The notes under the pieces are model-generated. The model did no database searches. It was not told the origin of the DNA and worked only from the letters and a program-made list of their open reading frames with translations. The position numbers were made by a program, and so were the translations under genes. Shown piece after piece: positions 1-5,662 of a stretch of 6,561 nucleotides of DNA (position 1 is the first letter of the stretch; the number at the start of each line of letters is the position of its first letter). This stretch comes from an uncultured Clostridia bacterium. GTDB lineage: Bacteria > Bacillota > Clostridia > Christensenellales > Borkfalkiaceae. The DNA lies in NCBI GenBank assembly GCA_937920115.1, contig CALGVF010000274.1:1-6561 (forward strand). The letters run 5' to 3'.

Positions 1-1346
1 ACGTTGATAGCGGCATAGACAAGGGCTATCGCGACTATCGCAACGCTTATAAACACTCTGTTTTTAACGTTCGGCAAAACAAACGGCAAAATAATTCCCA
101 CAATCGCAAGTACTACGCAGACGGCGACTCCTATAAGGCTCGACGGCGCGCCTTTTTTATCGGGAACGTTCGCCGTCTTTCTGAGATATCCGAGGTCGTC
201 TATCGCCTTTCCGAGCGATTCTATTCTTTCGGCGGTATCTTCGCCCTTGAATTTATCCCCGTAAAGACTTCGCCGTTCCTTCGATAAATCGGATTTTAAA
301 ACCTCGGCTTCCGCTTTTCTTTTTTCGAGTTCGCTTATCTCGCCGTTAAGCCTTTTGAAAGTCTCGCTCGTCGGCGTTCCGTTTGCAAAAGTCCGCGTAT
401 AAGTTCGTAAACGCTCTGTTTTCTCGTTTCCGAACACGACTTCGCCGCCCTTTTCAAGGCTCCTTTCTATCGCGTCCGCCAAGTTTTCGGCGTTCTTTAA
501 TTCCGCTTCGTTCATTATCCCGTAGGGGTATTTGCCTTTGAGTTCCTTTAACTTTTTGCTCTGTTCTTCGGCGGTCTCTTTAAGCGACAAATACGCCTTG
601 CGTTTCTCGGCTTCGACTTTGTTTTCGTTCGCCTTTTTGATTTTTTCGGCGAGAGCGGCTTCCCCTCTTTTAAGTTCGGCAAGTTCTTCGTACTTACCGC
701 CGAGAGAGTCGCTCACCTTTTCGAGGTTCTCTATACGGGTTTTCAAATCGCTTATTCTCTGTTTCGTAAGCGAAATTTTGTCGTTGTTGCCCTTCTGAGC
801 CTTGTATTTTTTTGCCGCCGTTTCGAGTCGGCTTTTCACGAGGTCGAACCCGTTTTCGTCGGCGTTGCCCGAGTTTTCCGCTCCGATAAGTCTGTTTATC
901 GCGTCCGTGGACGACACTTCCGACACTTCCGAATCTATAAAGAAAGTACGCAAAAAAGACTCTTCGTCGAGTCCGAAGAATCGAAGTCCCAGATCGGGTT
1001 TCATATCCTTGATTTCGGTAGCGTTTTTATAGACTTTCAGTTCGTCCTCGGTATCGCTTTTCTTGCCGAAAAACCGCTCCACGCGGTACTCGTCGCCCGA
1101 AAACTCAAACACGATATTACCGCCGAATTTACCGCCCGAAAAGGGGTAAAATCTCTTGCGGTCGTTGAAGTCTTTACCGTTCGAGCGGCAGGGGGCGAGA
1201 CCGTAAAACATAGCCTTGATAAACGAGGCGAGCGTGGTTTTGCCGTAGCCGTTTTCTGCGTAAAACTGATTGATACCGTCCGTAAAATTATAGTCTTTAT
1301 CGCTGATTTTTCCGTAATTTTCGATATGAATGGATATTAACTTCAA
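1..1346 (-). CDS. YhaN/SMC-like AAA ATPase with membrane hairpin, 3'-truncated by window edge
   Basis: The first 448 residues are visible; the C-terminal part, where Walker B and the signature motif would lie, is beyond base 1. The N-terminus (MKLISIHIENYGKI) is the typical first strand of RecF/SbcC/YhaN ATPases, and a P-loop AENGYGKTT lies at residues 30-38 with the usual first Gly replaced by Ala. Residues about 185-395 are Lys/Glu/Leu-rich, consistent with coiled coil. Two hydrophobic stretches at about 404-424 and 431-447 should insert in the membrane, as in YhaN-type proteins. The start is TTG at 1346: it has AAAGGAG ten bases upstream, gives the conserved N-terminus, and overlaps the upstream stop as TTGA, implying translational coupling with queT. 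By family the protein probably acts on DNA ends or in repair at the membrane; its nuclease partner is not visible. Family assignment is firm, function is not. Confidence 0.85.
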   Translation of the reverse strand, partial: MKLISIHIENYGKISDKDYNFTDGINQFYAENGYGKTTLASFIKAMFYGLAPCRSNGKDFNDRKRFYPFSGGKFGGNIVFEFSGDEYRVERFFGKKSDTEDELKVYKNATEIKDMKPDLGLRFFGLDEESFLRTFFIDSEVSEVSSTDAINRLIGAENSGNADENGFDLVKSRLETAAKKYKAQKGNNDKISLTKQRISDLKTRIENLEKVSDSLGGKYEELAELKRGEAALAEKIKKANENKVEAEKRKAYLSLKETAEEQSKKLKELKGKYPYGIMNEAELKNAENLADAIERSLEKGGEVVFGNEKTERLRTYTRTFANGTPTSETFKRLNGEISELEKRKAEAEVLKSDLSKERRSLYGDKFKGEDTAERIESLGKAIDDLGYLRKTANVPDKKGAPSSLIGVAVCVVLAIVGIILPFVLPNVKNRVFISVAIVAIALVYAAIN

Positions 1347-1841
1347 GTTGTTTCGTCTCCTTTCGACGCAAACAGGCGGTAGGTCGAGAAGTAGAGTATG
1401 CCGCCGAAAAGTCCGACCGCTCCGAGTTCTCCCGCTCCTATTATAAGCGTCTCTATAAAGTAGCCCTGAATTTCAACGCCCGACAGCAAAAACACGCACG
1501 GAACGGCAAAGGCGTTGAAAACTATGGGAAATATTATTCCGATAAAAAATTTCAGATATTTGTTTTTTATCAAAGTAAGTGCAAATCGCCGCAAGAAGCG
1601 TTGTTAAAGAGCCTATAATAATATCATAAACTCCTAAACCGCCCAAATTCGTGAGCAGACAGCCTATGAACAAGGCGGGTACGCTTTCGACAAAAAAAAG
1701 CGGAAGCACCGTCAAAGCCTCCGACAATCTCATCTGCACCGCTCCGAACGCAAACGGCTGAACGAGATAGGACAGGGCGACGTACAATGCGGCGATTACG
1801 CCCGCTCTGCAAAGCCTGCGGGCTGAAAATTTTTCTTTCAT
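1343..1841 (-). pseudogene. queT: QueT-family queuosine-precursor transporter gene, interrupted by a one-base frameshift
   Basis: Two overlapping frames together make one QueT protein (S component of an ECF-type vitamin transporter, taking up preQ1/preQ0-like queuosine precursors). The first frame, from ATG 1841, carries the N-terminal half with the family-like stretch AVQMRLSEALTVLPLFF and then GLGVYDIIIGSLTTLLAA. The match ends near residue 89 and this frame stops at 1473. The second frame supplies the missing half (FPIVFNAFAVPCVFLL, then IGAGELGAVGLFGG) and ends at 1343. Skipping one base between about 1563 and 1577, which includes a run of six A on the coding strand, gives about 165 residues, the normal family size. 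The second frame is the real C-terminus, since its stop overlaps the next gene's start and its last codons carry that gene's ribosome site. SD GAGG lies six bases before ATG. Whether this is a true mutation or a homopolymer error in the assembly cannot be decided here. Confidence 0.85.
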
Positions 1842-1864
1842 GTTGTACCTCGGTTTTTTTATTA

Positions 1865-1936
1865 GGCGACTTTCCCGTTCGGGTATTCCCGAAAAAAGGG
1901 TTCACCGCCCTGCGAAGTGTTTTCCGAAAACCTTCG
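1865..1936 (-). promoter_or_regulatory. Structured 5' leader of queT, candidate preQ1-type regulatory RNA
   Basis: Read on the minus strand, two hairpins fill the leader. The first pairs CGAAG (1936-1932) with CTTCG (1917-1913) and, inside, GTTTT with AAAAC around a CGG loop. The second pairs GGCG (1909-1906) with CGCC (1868-1865), then CCC with GGG, then CGGG-AATA-CCCG, with internal loops GTGAA and AAAGT. An A-rich tail (1860-1854) leads into the SD. GGTTTT of the first hairpin is complementary to AAAACC just before the SD, so an alternative fold could reach the ribosome site. QueT genes are often preceded by preQ1 riboswitches. I could not fit this leader to the class I or II consensus, so no class is claimed. 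Confidence 0.45.
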
Positions 1937-1944
1937 ACGACACT

Positions 1945-1973
1945 ATATTACTATATTATCGAAAAAAAAGCAA
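1945..1973 (-). promoter_or_regulatory. Probable sigma-A promoter for queT
   Basis: TTGCTT (1973-1968) and TAATAT (1950-1945) are separated by exactly 17 bases on the minus strand. Transcription would start near 1938, just before the first leader hairpin. The -35 box overlaps the foot and T-tract of the upstream terminator. Both boxes are imperfect matches to consensus. Confidence 0.45.
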
Positions 1974-2015
1974 GGAAGCGAAGACGATTTTTAAAATTTC
2001 ATCATCGCTTCCTTG
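1962..2015 (-). terminator. Strong rho-independent terminator of the protease operon
   Basis: An 11-bp perfect stem (CAAGGAAGCGA at 2015-2005, complement at 1981-1971) extends inward through GATGA/TCGTC and AT-rich pairs. Eight T follow on the minus strand (1969-1962). It lies 33 bases after the stop at 2048. On the plus strand only four T follow, so it acts mainly on leftward transcription. Confidence 0.85.
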
Positions 2016-2047
2016 TTTTAAACGAATTTATGAAAAACTATGGTGAG

Positions 2048-2458
2048 TTATGACTGATAATCAGAAAACCGAATAGTCAGTATTTGCCCCTTGTTTATCA
2101 TGTTTTTAGTTATTTTTGCATCCTCAAATACTCTGATTTTCTCTGTCACAATTCCAAATCTTGCTTTTGAAACCTGTGCGTTACTTAACGAAAAAACGCC
2201 CTTATCGTCGGTGGTAAAAATAGCCGCTATATCCTGATTAGTGATACCTGTGACCCTTATTTCGGTATCAACTATCGCATTACCGTTTTTATCAAGACAT
2301 AACACCGTTATTTCTTTACCGACAACAGTTATATTCGGGTTATACTCTTTATTGCTTACATGTTCTTTAATCGCAAAAGTTGCCCCTGTAAACAATCCAA
2401 TCGTTAAGAGAGCGATTATTATTATCAAAAATTTTTTTGCTATTTTTTTCGTTTCCAT
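2048..2458 (-). CDS. Small exported protein with a transthyretin/Ig-like beta-sandwich domain
   Basis: This 136-residue protein has a Lys-rich N-terminus, a hydrophobic core at residues 10-29, and a possible signal-peptidase site after ATFA (29); the segment could instead stay as a membrane anchor. Residues about 48-130 contain VLCLDKNGNAIVDTEIRV followed by TTDDKGVFSL. This is the pattern of prealbumin, carboxypeptidase-regulatory and SpaA-like beta-sandwich repeats: a strand, a DxxGNxI turn, then a TDxxG turn before an outer strand. ATG 2458 is preceded by AAAGGA six bases away, and that SD overlaps the protease stop, with only 11 bases between the genes, so the two are one operon. Possible roles are a surface partner, inhibitor or substrate of the protease, but nothing in the sequence decides. 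The codon composition is AT-rich like its neighbours in the cassette. Confidence 0.7.
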   Translation of the reverse strand: METKKIAKKFLIIIIALLTIGLFTGATFAIKEHVSNKEYNPNITVVGKEITVLCLDKNGNAIVDTEIRVTGITNQDIAAIFTTDDKGVFSLSNAQVSKARFGIVTEKIRVFEDAKITKNMINKGQILTIRFSDYQS

Positions 2459-2469
2459 AACAAATCCTT

Positions 2470-3453
2470 TTATTTTCTGAATGATTCAAAGAAATCAAAT
2501 AAACTCGACGTAATTCTTGTTCCTGAGTTTTCCGTAGAACCTCCGTAAGCGTGAATCGCTATACCCTGATACCCATATTGACTATCATACCAGTAAACAG
2601 GGCAACCGCTTTGTCCTCCCGTTGTATCTATGTTATAATAGATTTTGCGAGTGGTATTTTTCTTTACTTTTCCGCTCATAGCCCATTGTTGTCTATAATA
2701 CTCCCCGGGATACCCTGATACCGTAATATTTTTATTTTTCAGAGACCAAAAAGAATAATGTGTTCCAAAATATCCCGTTTTATCTCCGATTGACGTGTTA
2801 AGTTCTATTACGCCATAGTCATATTCCTCATTATGCCCATTTATCCACTTGTTACTTGTATGTATCACGGTAGACCATGCCGTACCATAAGGTCTGCTTG
2901 AACCGTCGGCACCGGGTATAACTTCGATACTACTCGCCCACCCTCCGTGGTCGCTACTGTATACGCAATGTCCTGCCGTAATGGCAACGTCATTCCAATA
3001 CATCCACGCACTTCCTATTGAAACAGCACTATCAGGAAATGTAATTCTAATGAAACAAATTGCTCTATACGGATAGTCTGCCGTCGAAACTTTTACCCTC
3101 TCATCACTCCCTATGATACTTCTTAAAGAATATTCTACGGCACTATTCGGTATAAAACCGGCTGAATTGCGTTCAAGTCGCTTTCTGCTTTCGGGTATGG
3201 ACATTTCAGAAATTTTAATATCGCCGTCATAGATATTATAATTTTTTATTTCACCGCTATTGATATCCTTACTCGCAAACTCTGCATCCGTCGCTTCCGA
3301 TTCCTCAAATGTATATGTCGATACGATTGAAGCCTCATTTTCTGCCGCGTACGCCGCGCTCGTTGACATCGTCGTAAACGGGAATGCTACGCATAAAGTG
3401 AGAATTGCAGTAAAAGCAATCATTAAAAAAGAGCGTTTAGTAACTGATTTCAT
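2470..3453 (-). CDS. Secreted trypsin-fold serine protease, glutamyl endopeptidase (V8/Glu-C) type prepro-protein
   Basis: This is a 327-residue secreted endopeptidase of the S1B/V8 type. Residues 1-36 are a signal peptide ending AAYA. Residues about 37-111 are a charged propeptide. The mature part probably starts at S112 (SIIGSDERVKV), which closely resembles the mature N-terminus of Bacillus licheniformis glutamyl endopeptidase as I recall it. The catalytic triad is H162 (ITAGHC), D212 (EYDYGVIEL) and S282 (TTGGQSGCPVY). T277 and H301 (AIHAYGG) occupy the places of the residues that bind the substrate glutamate in V8-like enzymes. Start ATG 3453 is chosen because GGAGGA lies seven bases upstream; the in-frame TTG at 3468 sits inside that SD. 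Cys163 lacks its usual partner in the GS-x-W segment, and Cys133 or Cys284 may substitute. It shares an operon with the small exported protein. Glu specificity is inferred. Confidence 0.92.
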   Translation of the reverse strand: MKSVTKRSFLMIAFTAILTLCVAFPFTTMSTSAAYAAENEASIVSTYTFEESEATDAEFASKDINSGEIKNYNIYDGDIKISEMSIPESRKRLERNSAGFIPNSAVEYSLRSIIGSDERVKVSTADYPYRAICFIRITFPDSAVSIGSAWMYWNDVAITAGHCVYSSDHGGWASSIEVIPGADGSSRPYGTAWSTVIHTSNKWINGHNEEYDYGVIELNTSIGDKTGYFGTHYSFWSLKNKNITVSGYPGEYYRQQWAMSGKVKKNTTRKIYYNIDTTGGQSGCPVYWYDSQYGYQGIAIHAYGGSTENSGTRITSSLFDFFESFRK

Positions 3454-3460
3454 TTGTGTT

Positions 3461-3466
3461 TCCTCC
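3461..3466 (-). promoter_or_regulatory. Shine-Dalgarno site fixing the protease start
   Basis: GGAGGA on the minus strand, seven bases before ATG 3453. It overlaps the in-frame TTG at 3468-3466, which rules out that earlier start and makes the protein 327 rather than 332 residues long. Confidence 0.85.
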
Positions 3467-3571
3467 AAACATTTTTTAAAGCCATTCTGCGGTCACAACA
3501 ATTTTGGCTTCCGATATATATAACAATTTAAAACGGTTAGTTTTGCCCTTTTTTTGAAAAATTTTTTTAAT

Positions 3572-3607
3572 AAAAAACTTTCGGAAGCCCACAAGCCCTC
3601 CGAAAGT
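3572..3607 (-). terminator. Rho-independent terminator of the sigma/anti-sigma operon
   Basis: A nine-bp perfect stem (ACTTTCGGA at 3607-3599, complement at 3585-3577) is followed by a T-rich tract on the minus strand. It lies 15 bases after the stop at 3623 and separates this operon from the protease operon, which therefore needs its own promoter between 3454 and 3571. I see no convincing -35/-10 pair there. Confidence 0.8.
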
Positions 3608-3622
3608 CTTTATGATTTAAAA

Positions 3623-4258
3623 CTATTTTACTAACTCTTCTAAAAATATCAAAATAGAATCAGCATTTTTCGCTGTGTAAGAAACGTAATAAGTCGAATG
3701 ATTGTATGTAAAAACAGCGTATGCTTTACCATCATTTATTTTATACTTAACATTATATCCTTCTATCACTATTTCCTCGGTACAGATTGACTCATACTCT
3801 TTTTCTTTTGGATATTTTTGTCCGTCAAACGCTACTATCATATCTATGACTTCATCATTCCTAACATACCTTACGTCAAGATACAACTCGTTGTCGCCTT
3901 TTTTATAAACATTTCCTTTTTCAAAGAAATAACTATCGTTTGGAAAAACAAGATTACCGTAAGTTTGTTTCGGGTTCACGATTGAACAACTTTCCGGCAG
4001 CGAGTCCTCTTTATTCAAAGAAAACATAACCGCGAAAAGAGTTATCGCTATTACTACCACCACGCTTATAACAGCCACACACGCATATCGATATATTTTC
4101 TTAGCAGGCATTTTTGTTTTTTTATTGCCGCTTTGTTTAGCCCTATATTCTTCTATCAGTTTATTATTTTCTTCCGTCCTATTTTCGGGAATATATTTGA
4201 TATCTTTCTCGTTTGTGGCTTTATTTATTTTTTCCTTAAAAAAATTATCGTCTTTCAT
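3623..4258 (-). CDS. Single-pass membrane protein, probable anti-sigma factor
   Basis: This 211-residue protein has a charged cytoplasmic N-terminal part (1-52), one transmembrane helix (about 56-80, rich in Val and Ile, preceded by PAKKIYRY), and an extracellular domain of about 130 residues rich in Tyr, Asp and Glu. That layout, together with its place 40 bases after a sigma-factor gene, is typical of regulators that hold an ECF sigma factor at the membrane. There is no HxxxCxxC zinc-type anti-sigma motif, so it would belong to another class. The C-terminal stretch (GYNVKYKINDGKAYAVFTY, then LIFLEELVK) is reminiscent of DUF4367-like sensor domains, but I am not sure of this. SD GGAGG is 13 bases from ATG, an unusually long gap that could mean weak translation relative to the sigma gene. 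Function is inferred from layout and neighbour. Confidence 0.65.
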   Translation of the reverse strand: MKDDNFFKEKINKATNEKDIKYIPENRTEENNKLIEEYRAKQSGNKKTKMPAKKIYRYACVAVISVVVVIAITLFAVMFSLNKEDSLPESCSIVNPKQTYGNLVFPNDSYFFEKGNVYKKGDNELYLDVRYVRNDEVIDMIVAFDGQKYPKEKEYESICTEEIVIEGYNVKYKINDGKAYAVFTYNHSTYYVSYTAKNADSILIFLEELVK

Positions 4259-4298
4259 TATTTAATTCCGACCTCCGTAAACATAACAATTTGTCTTG

Positions 4299-4844
4299 TT
4301 ACTCTTGCCCATCGCTATATAATTTCTCAAAATGTTTTTTTGCTTTGAGCAGATAATTGCGTATTCTTTTTATTGACAAGTTTGTAATATTAGAAATTTC
4401 CTCGTAAGTGTAGCCGTTCGTATGTAGGAGCAGAATAGTTCGCTCAGTTTCGTTCATTTTCTCTAAACAGTTATTGATATGTACTCTCTCTGCCAAATCT
4501 TCGTTTGAGGAGTCAAAGAATTGATAATTCTTTTCGACAAGTTCTTCGTAACTTATTTCCTTGCTTCGTTTTTTTATTATATTCAAACATTTGTTAATAA
4601 GTATAGTTTTTATCCAACCCCAAATGTTTGACGCCGAAGTTAAATCTCCGCTTTTTTCTATTACTTTACGAAAAGTATCGCTAACAACCTCTTCGGCAAG
4701 ACCGACGTCGAAAAGATAACTCATGGCAAGTTTTTGCAAATCGCATTGCGTTAATTCAATCAATTCTTTTAAGTCTGTTTCATTGCCGTCCCTAACGCCA
4801 TACACCAGAGCCGTGATTTTTTGATTCCTTTCATCATTCGGCAT
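4299..4844 (-). CDS. ECF-type sigma-70 family RNA polymerase sigma factor
   Basis: This 181-residue protein carries the two domains of ECF sigma factors. Region 2 is at about residues 29-95: LAEEVVSDTFRKVIEK is the region 2.2 core-binding helix, and SNIWGWIKTILINKCLN is region 2.4, which reads the -10. Region 4 is at about 125-175: NETERTILLLHTNGYTYEEI, then a helix-turn-helix ending IRNYLLKAKK, which reads the -35. The recognition helix has KRIR where TVKS/R is common, suggesting a divergent -35 preference. ATG 4844 is preferred because AGAGG lies eight bases upstream; the in-frame GTG at 4853 is part of that SD. It is first in an operon with the membrane protein at 3623-4258. A sigma-A promoter at 4980-5008 drives it, leaving a leader of about 130 bases. 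The likely targets include the protease operon downstream, but this is inference. Confidence 0.92.
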   Translation of the reverse strand: MPNDERNQKITALVYGVRDGNETDLKELIELTQCDLQKLAMSYLFDVGLAEEVVSDTFRKVIEKSGDLTSASNIWGWIKTILINKCLNIIKKRSKEISYEELVEKNYQFFDSSNEDLAERVHINNCLEKMNETERTILLLHTNGYTYEEISNITNLSIKRIRNYLLKAKKHFEKLYSDGQE

Positions 4845-4852
4845 TTTATCCA

Positions 4853-4857
4853 CCTCT
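4853..4857 (-). promoter_or_regulatory. Shine-Dalgarno site fixing the sigma-factor start
   Basis: AGAGG on the minus strand, eight bases before ATG 4844. The alternative in-frame GTG at 4853-4851 begins on the last G of this site, so it is unlikely to be used. Confidence 0.75.
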
Positions 4858-4979
4858 GAATTTATCTCTAATACTAACTACCCCAAATCTTGTTACGTCT
4901 GTTTAATACATAAAAAGTTTAACGAATTTATAGGGAATTACAATGTACTGCTTCATCGTTATAATTACATAGCCGTGAA

Positions 4980-5008
4980 ATTATAGCACATTACTTAAAA
5001 AAAATCAA
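4980..5008 (-). promoter_or_regulatory. Sigma-A promoter of the sigma/anti-sigma operon
   Basis: TTGATT (5008-5003) and a perfect TATAAT (4985-4980) are spaced by 17 bases on the minus strand. Transcription would start near 4973, giving an unusually long leader of about 130 bases before ATG 4844. The operon thus has a housekeeping promoter. A second, self-driven ECF promoter in the leader cannot be excluded, but I found none. Confidence 0.7.
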
Positions 5009-5112
5009 TACAAAACAAATTCTGTTAATAACCTTTACGCCTCGGAGTTGTTTCTTATGGTTTCACTCGTCACTTGACGATAGGCTAATATAATCCCCGC
5101 AGACGATATACC

Positions 5113-5127
5113 TTTTGCGAAGCAAAA
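5113..5127. repeat. Short inverted repeat after the DUF378 gene
   Basis: TTTTGC-GAA-GCAAAA, a six-bp stem 11 bases past the DUF378 stop. It lacks a following T-tract on either strand, so it is not a canonical terminator. It might protect a 3' end or be a chance palindrome. Confidence 0.3.
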
Positions 5128-5137
5128 ACACAGCCTG

Positions 5138-5347
5138 CTATTTCAGCCGACGAAACGGGCGAAAAACTATCGCGAACGTAATGAGAAAATTCGCCGCGAC
5201 CCCCATCGCAACGTACAACGCCCGAACGACGAAACTCCCCTCGCCGAACACGTATTCGAGCGGATTAAAACCGAACGACCCGACCACGCACAAATTTATA
5301 GCCCCGATTAAAACGAGTATAAAAGAAAAATACGCAGAAACTTTCAT
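5138..5347 (-). CDS. DUF378 family small membrane protein (YuzA-like)
   Basis: This 69-residue protein has two transmembrane helices: about residues 5-27 (SFILVLIGAINLCVVGSFGF) and 40-62 (VVRALYVAMGVAANFLITFA). The layout LxxIGAINxxxVGxFGFNPLEYVFG, then a second helix with YVxMGxAA, is the DUF378 signature. The length matches the family, whose function is unknown. No Shine-Dalgarno sequence precedes ATG 5347. Instead GATACT, a -10-like hexamer, ends exactly six bases before the ATG, the same spacing as in the leaderless gene upstream, though I see no good -35. The first codons form the right arm of a terminator-like hairpin whose loop contains the ATG. Base composition matches the G+C-richer flanks. 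Confidence 0.8.
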   Translation of the reverse strand: MKVSAYFSFILVLIGAINLCVVGSFGFNPLEYVFGEGSFVVRALYVAMGVAANFLITFAIVFRPFRRLK

Positions 5348-5366
5348 AGGAAAAGTATCTGCGTAT
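5321..5366 (-). terminator. Terminator-like hairpin overlapping the DUF378 start codon
   Basis: Minus strand: ATACGCAGA (5366-5358) pairs with TCTGCGTAT (5338-5330). After one mismatch, ACTTT (5356-5352) pairs with AAAGT (5344-5340), leaving a seven-base loop that contains the ATG. T5-C-T4 follows (5330-5321), ending in a T-rich tract as for a rho-independent terminator. It is the only terminator candidate for the gene ending at 5396. It sits inside codons 1-9 of the next gene, which is unusual. Confidence 0.6.
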
Positions 5367-5395
5367 CGTCAATAAATATTCGTTTTTATCGGCTG

Positions 5396-5656
5396 TCACT
5401 CTTCGAGGTTTTCCACGACGAGTTTATCGAAATCGACTTTCTCGACGAAATCGGACGGCAAAAATACCACCCTGTGAAACTTCGCGAAATTCATAATATG
5501 ATGCCTTATTATAAGCGGCGTAGCCTCGTCGAGTCGATAGCACCCCTCGCTTATGTAATCGGCAAAATTCGCGTAAGTGAATTTTTCGTCTCTGTCCACC
5601 GTCGTCTGCTTTACCATTTTATTGTCCCGAAGAACCTTTATCCATAATCTGACCAT
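5396..5656 (-). CDS. Unknown 86-residue protein from a probably leaderless mRNA
   Basis: I do not recognise the family. The protein begins MVRLWIKVLRDNKMVKQ and ends FDKLVVENLEE. It is soluble, with no signal or membrane segment, mixed alpha/beta in character, and holds two consecutive His (RHHIM) and a single Cys. The frame is open back to 5674, but ATG 5656 is chosen because a near-perfect promoter places the transcription start on this codon. No Shine-Dalgarno sequence precedes it or the later in-frame ATG of NKMVKQ. Codon composition fits the G+C-richer flanks, so it is probably a resident gene. The gap to the DUF378 gene is 48 bases, with a hairpin across that junction. Confidence 0.7.
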   Translation of the reverse strand: MVRLWIKVLRDNKMVKQTTVDRDEKFTYANFADYISEGCYRLDEATPLIIRHHIMNFAKFHRVVFLPSDFVEKVDFDKLVVENLEE

Positions 5657-5662
5657 GCCGAG

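Larger units (their letters stand above)
4854..5137. other. Intergenic stretch at the right edge of the AT-rich cassette
   Basis: This holds the sigma-operon promoter (4980-5008) and its long untranslated leader. It also holds a short palindrome CGTCACTTGACG (5068-5079) and a small inverted repeat TTTTGC/GCAAAA (5113-5127) just after the DUF378 stop. No further coding sequence is visible. Base composition changes here, from A+T-rich left of about 5040 to mixed on the right, so one end of the presumed insertion may lie within this stretch. Confidence 0.6.

Noticed and set aside
532..1032. Plus-strand open frames of 88 and 76 codons
   Set aside because: They lie antisense inside the continuous ATPase frame, are Ser/Phe-rich as expected from reverse reading of charged coiled coil, and have no ribosome site.
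1624..2053. Open frames across the queT start and leader on both strands
   Set aside because: They run through the promoter, leader hairpins and terminator, and show no family character.
3500..4900. A shared ECF promoter upstream of the sigma and protease operons
   Set aside because: TAAC elements occur in both upstream regions, but the spacing to any -10-like box differs and no common -10 was found.
4903..4956. A 17-residue frame (MKQYIVIPYKFVKLFMY) in the sigma-operon leader
   Set aside because: It has no ribosome site and is within what chance allows; it could matter as a leader peptide, but nothing supports it.
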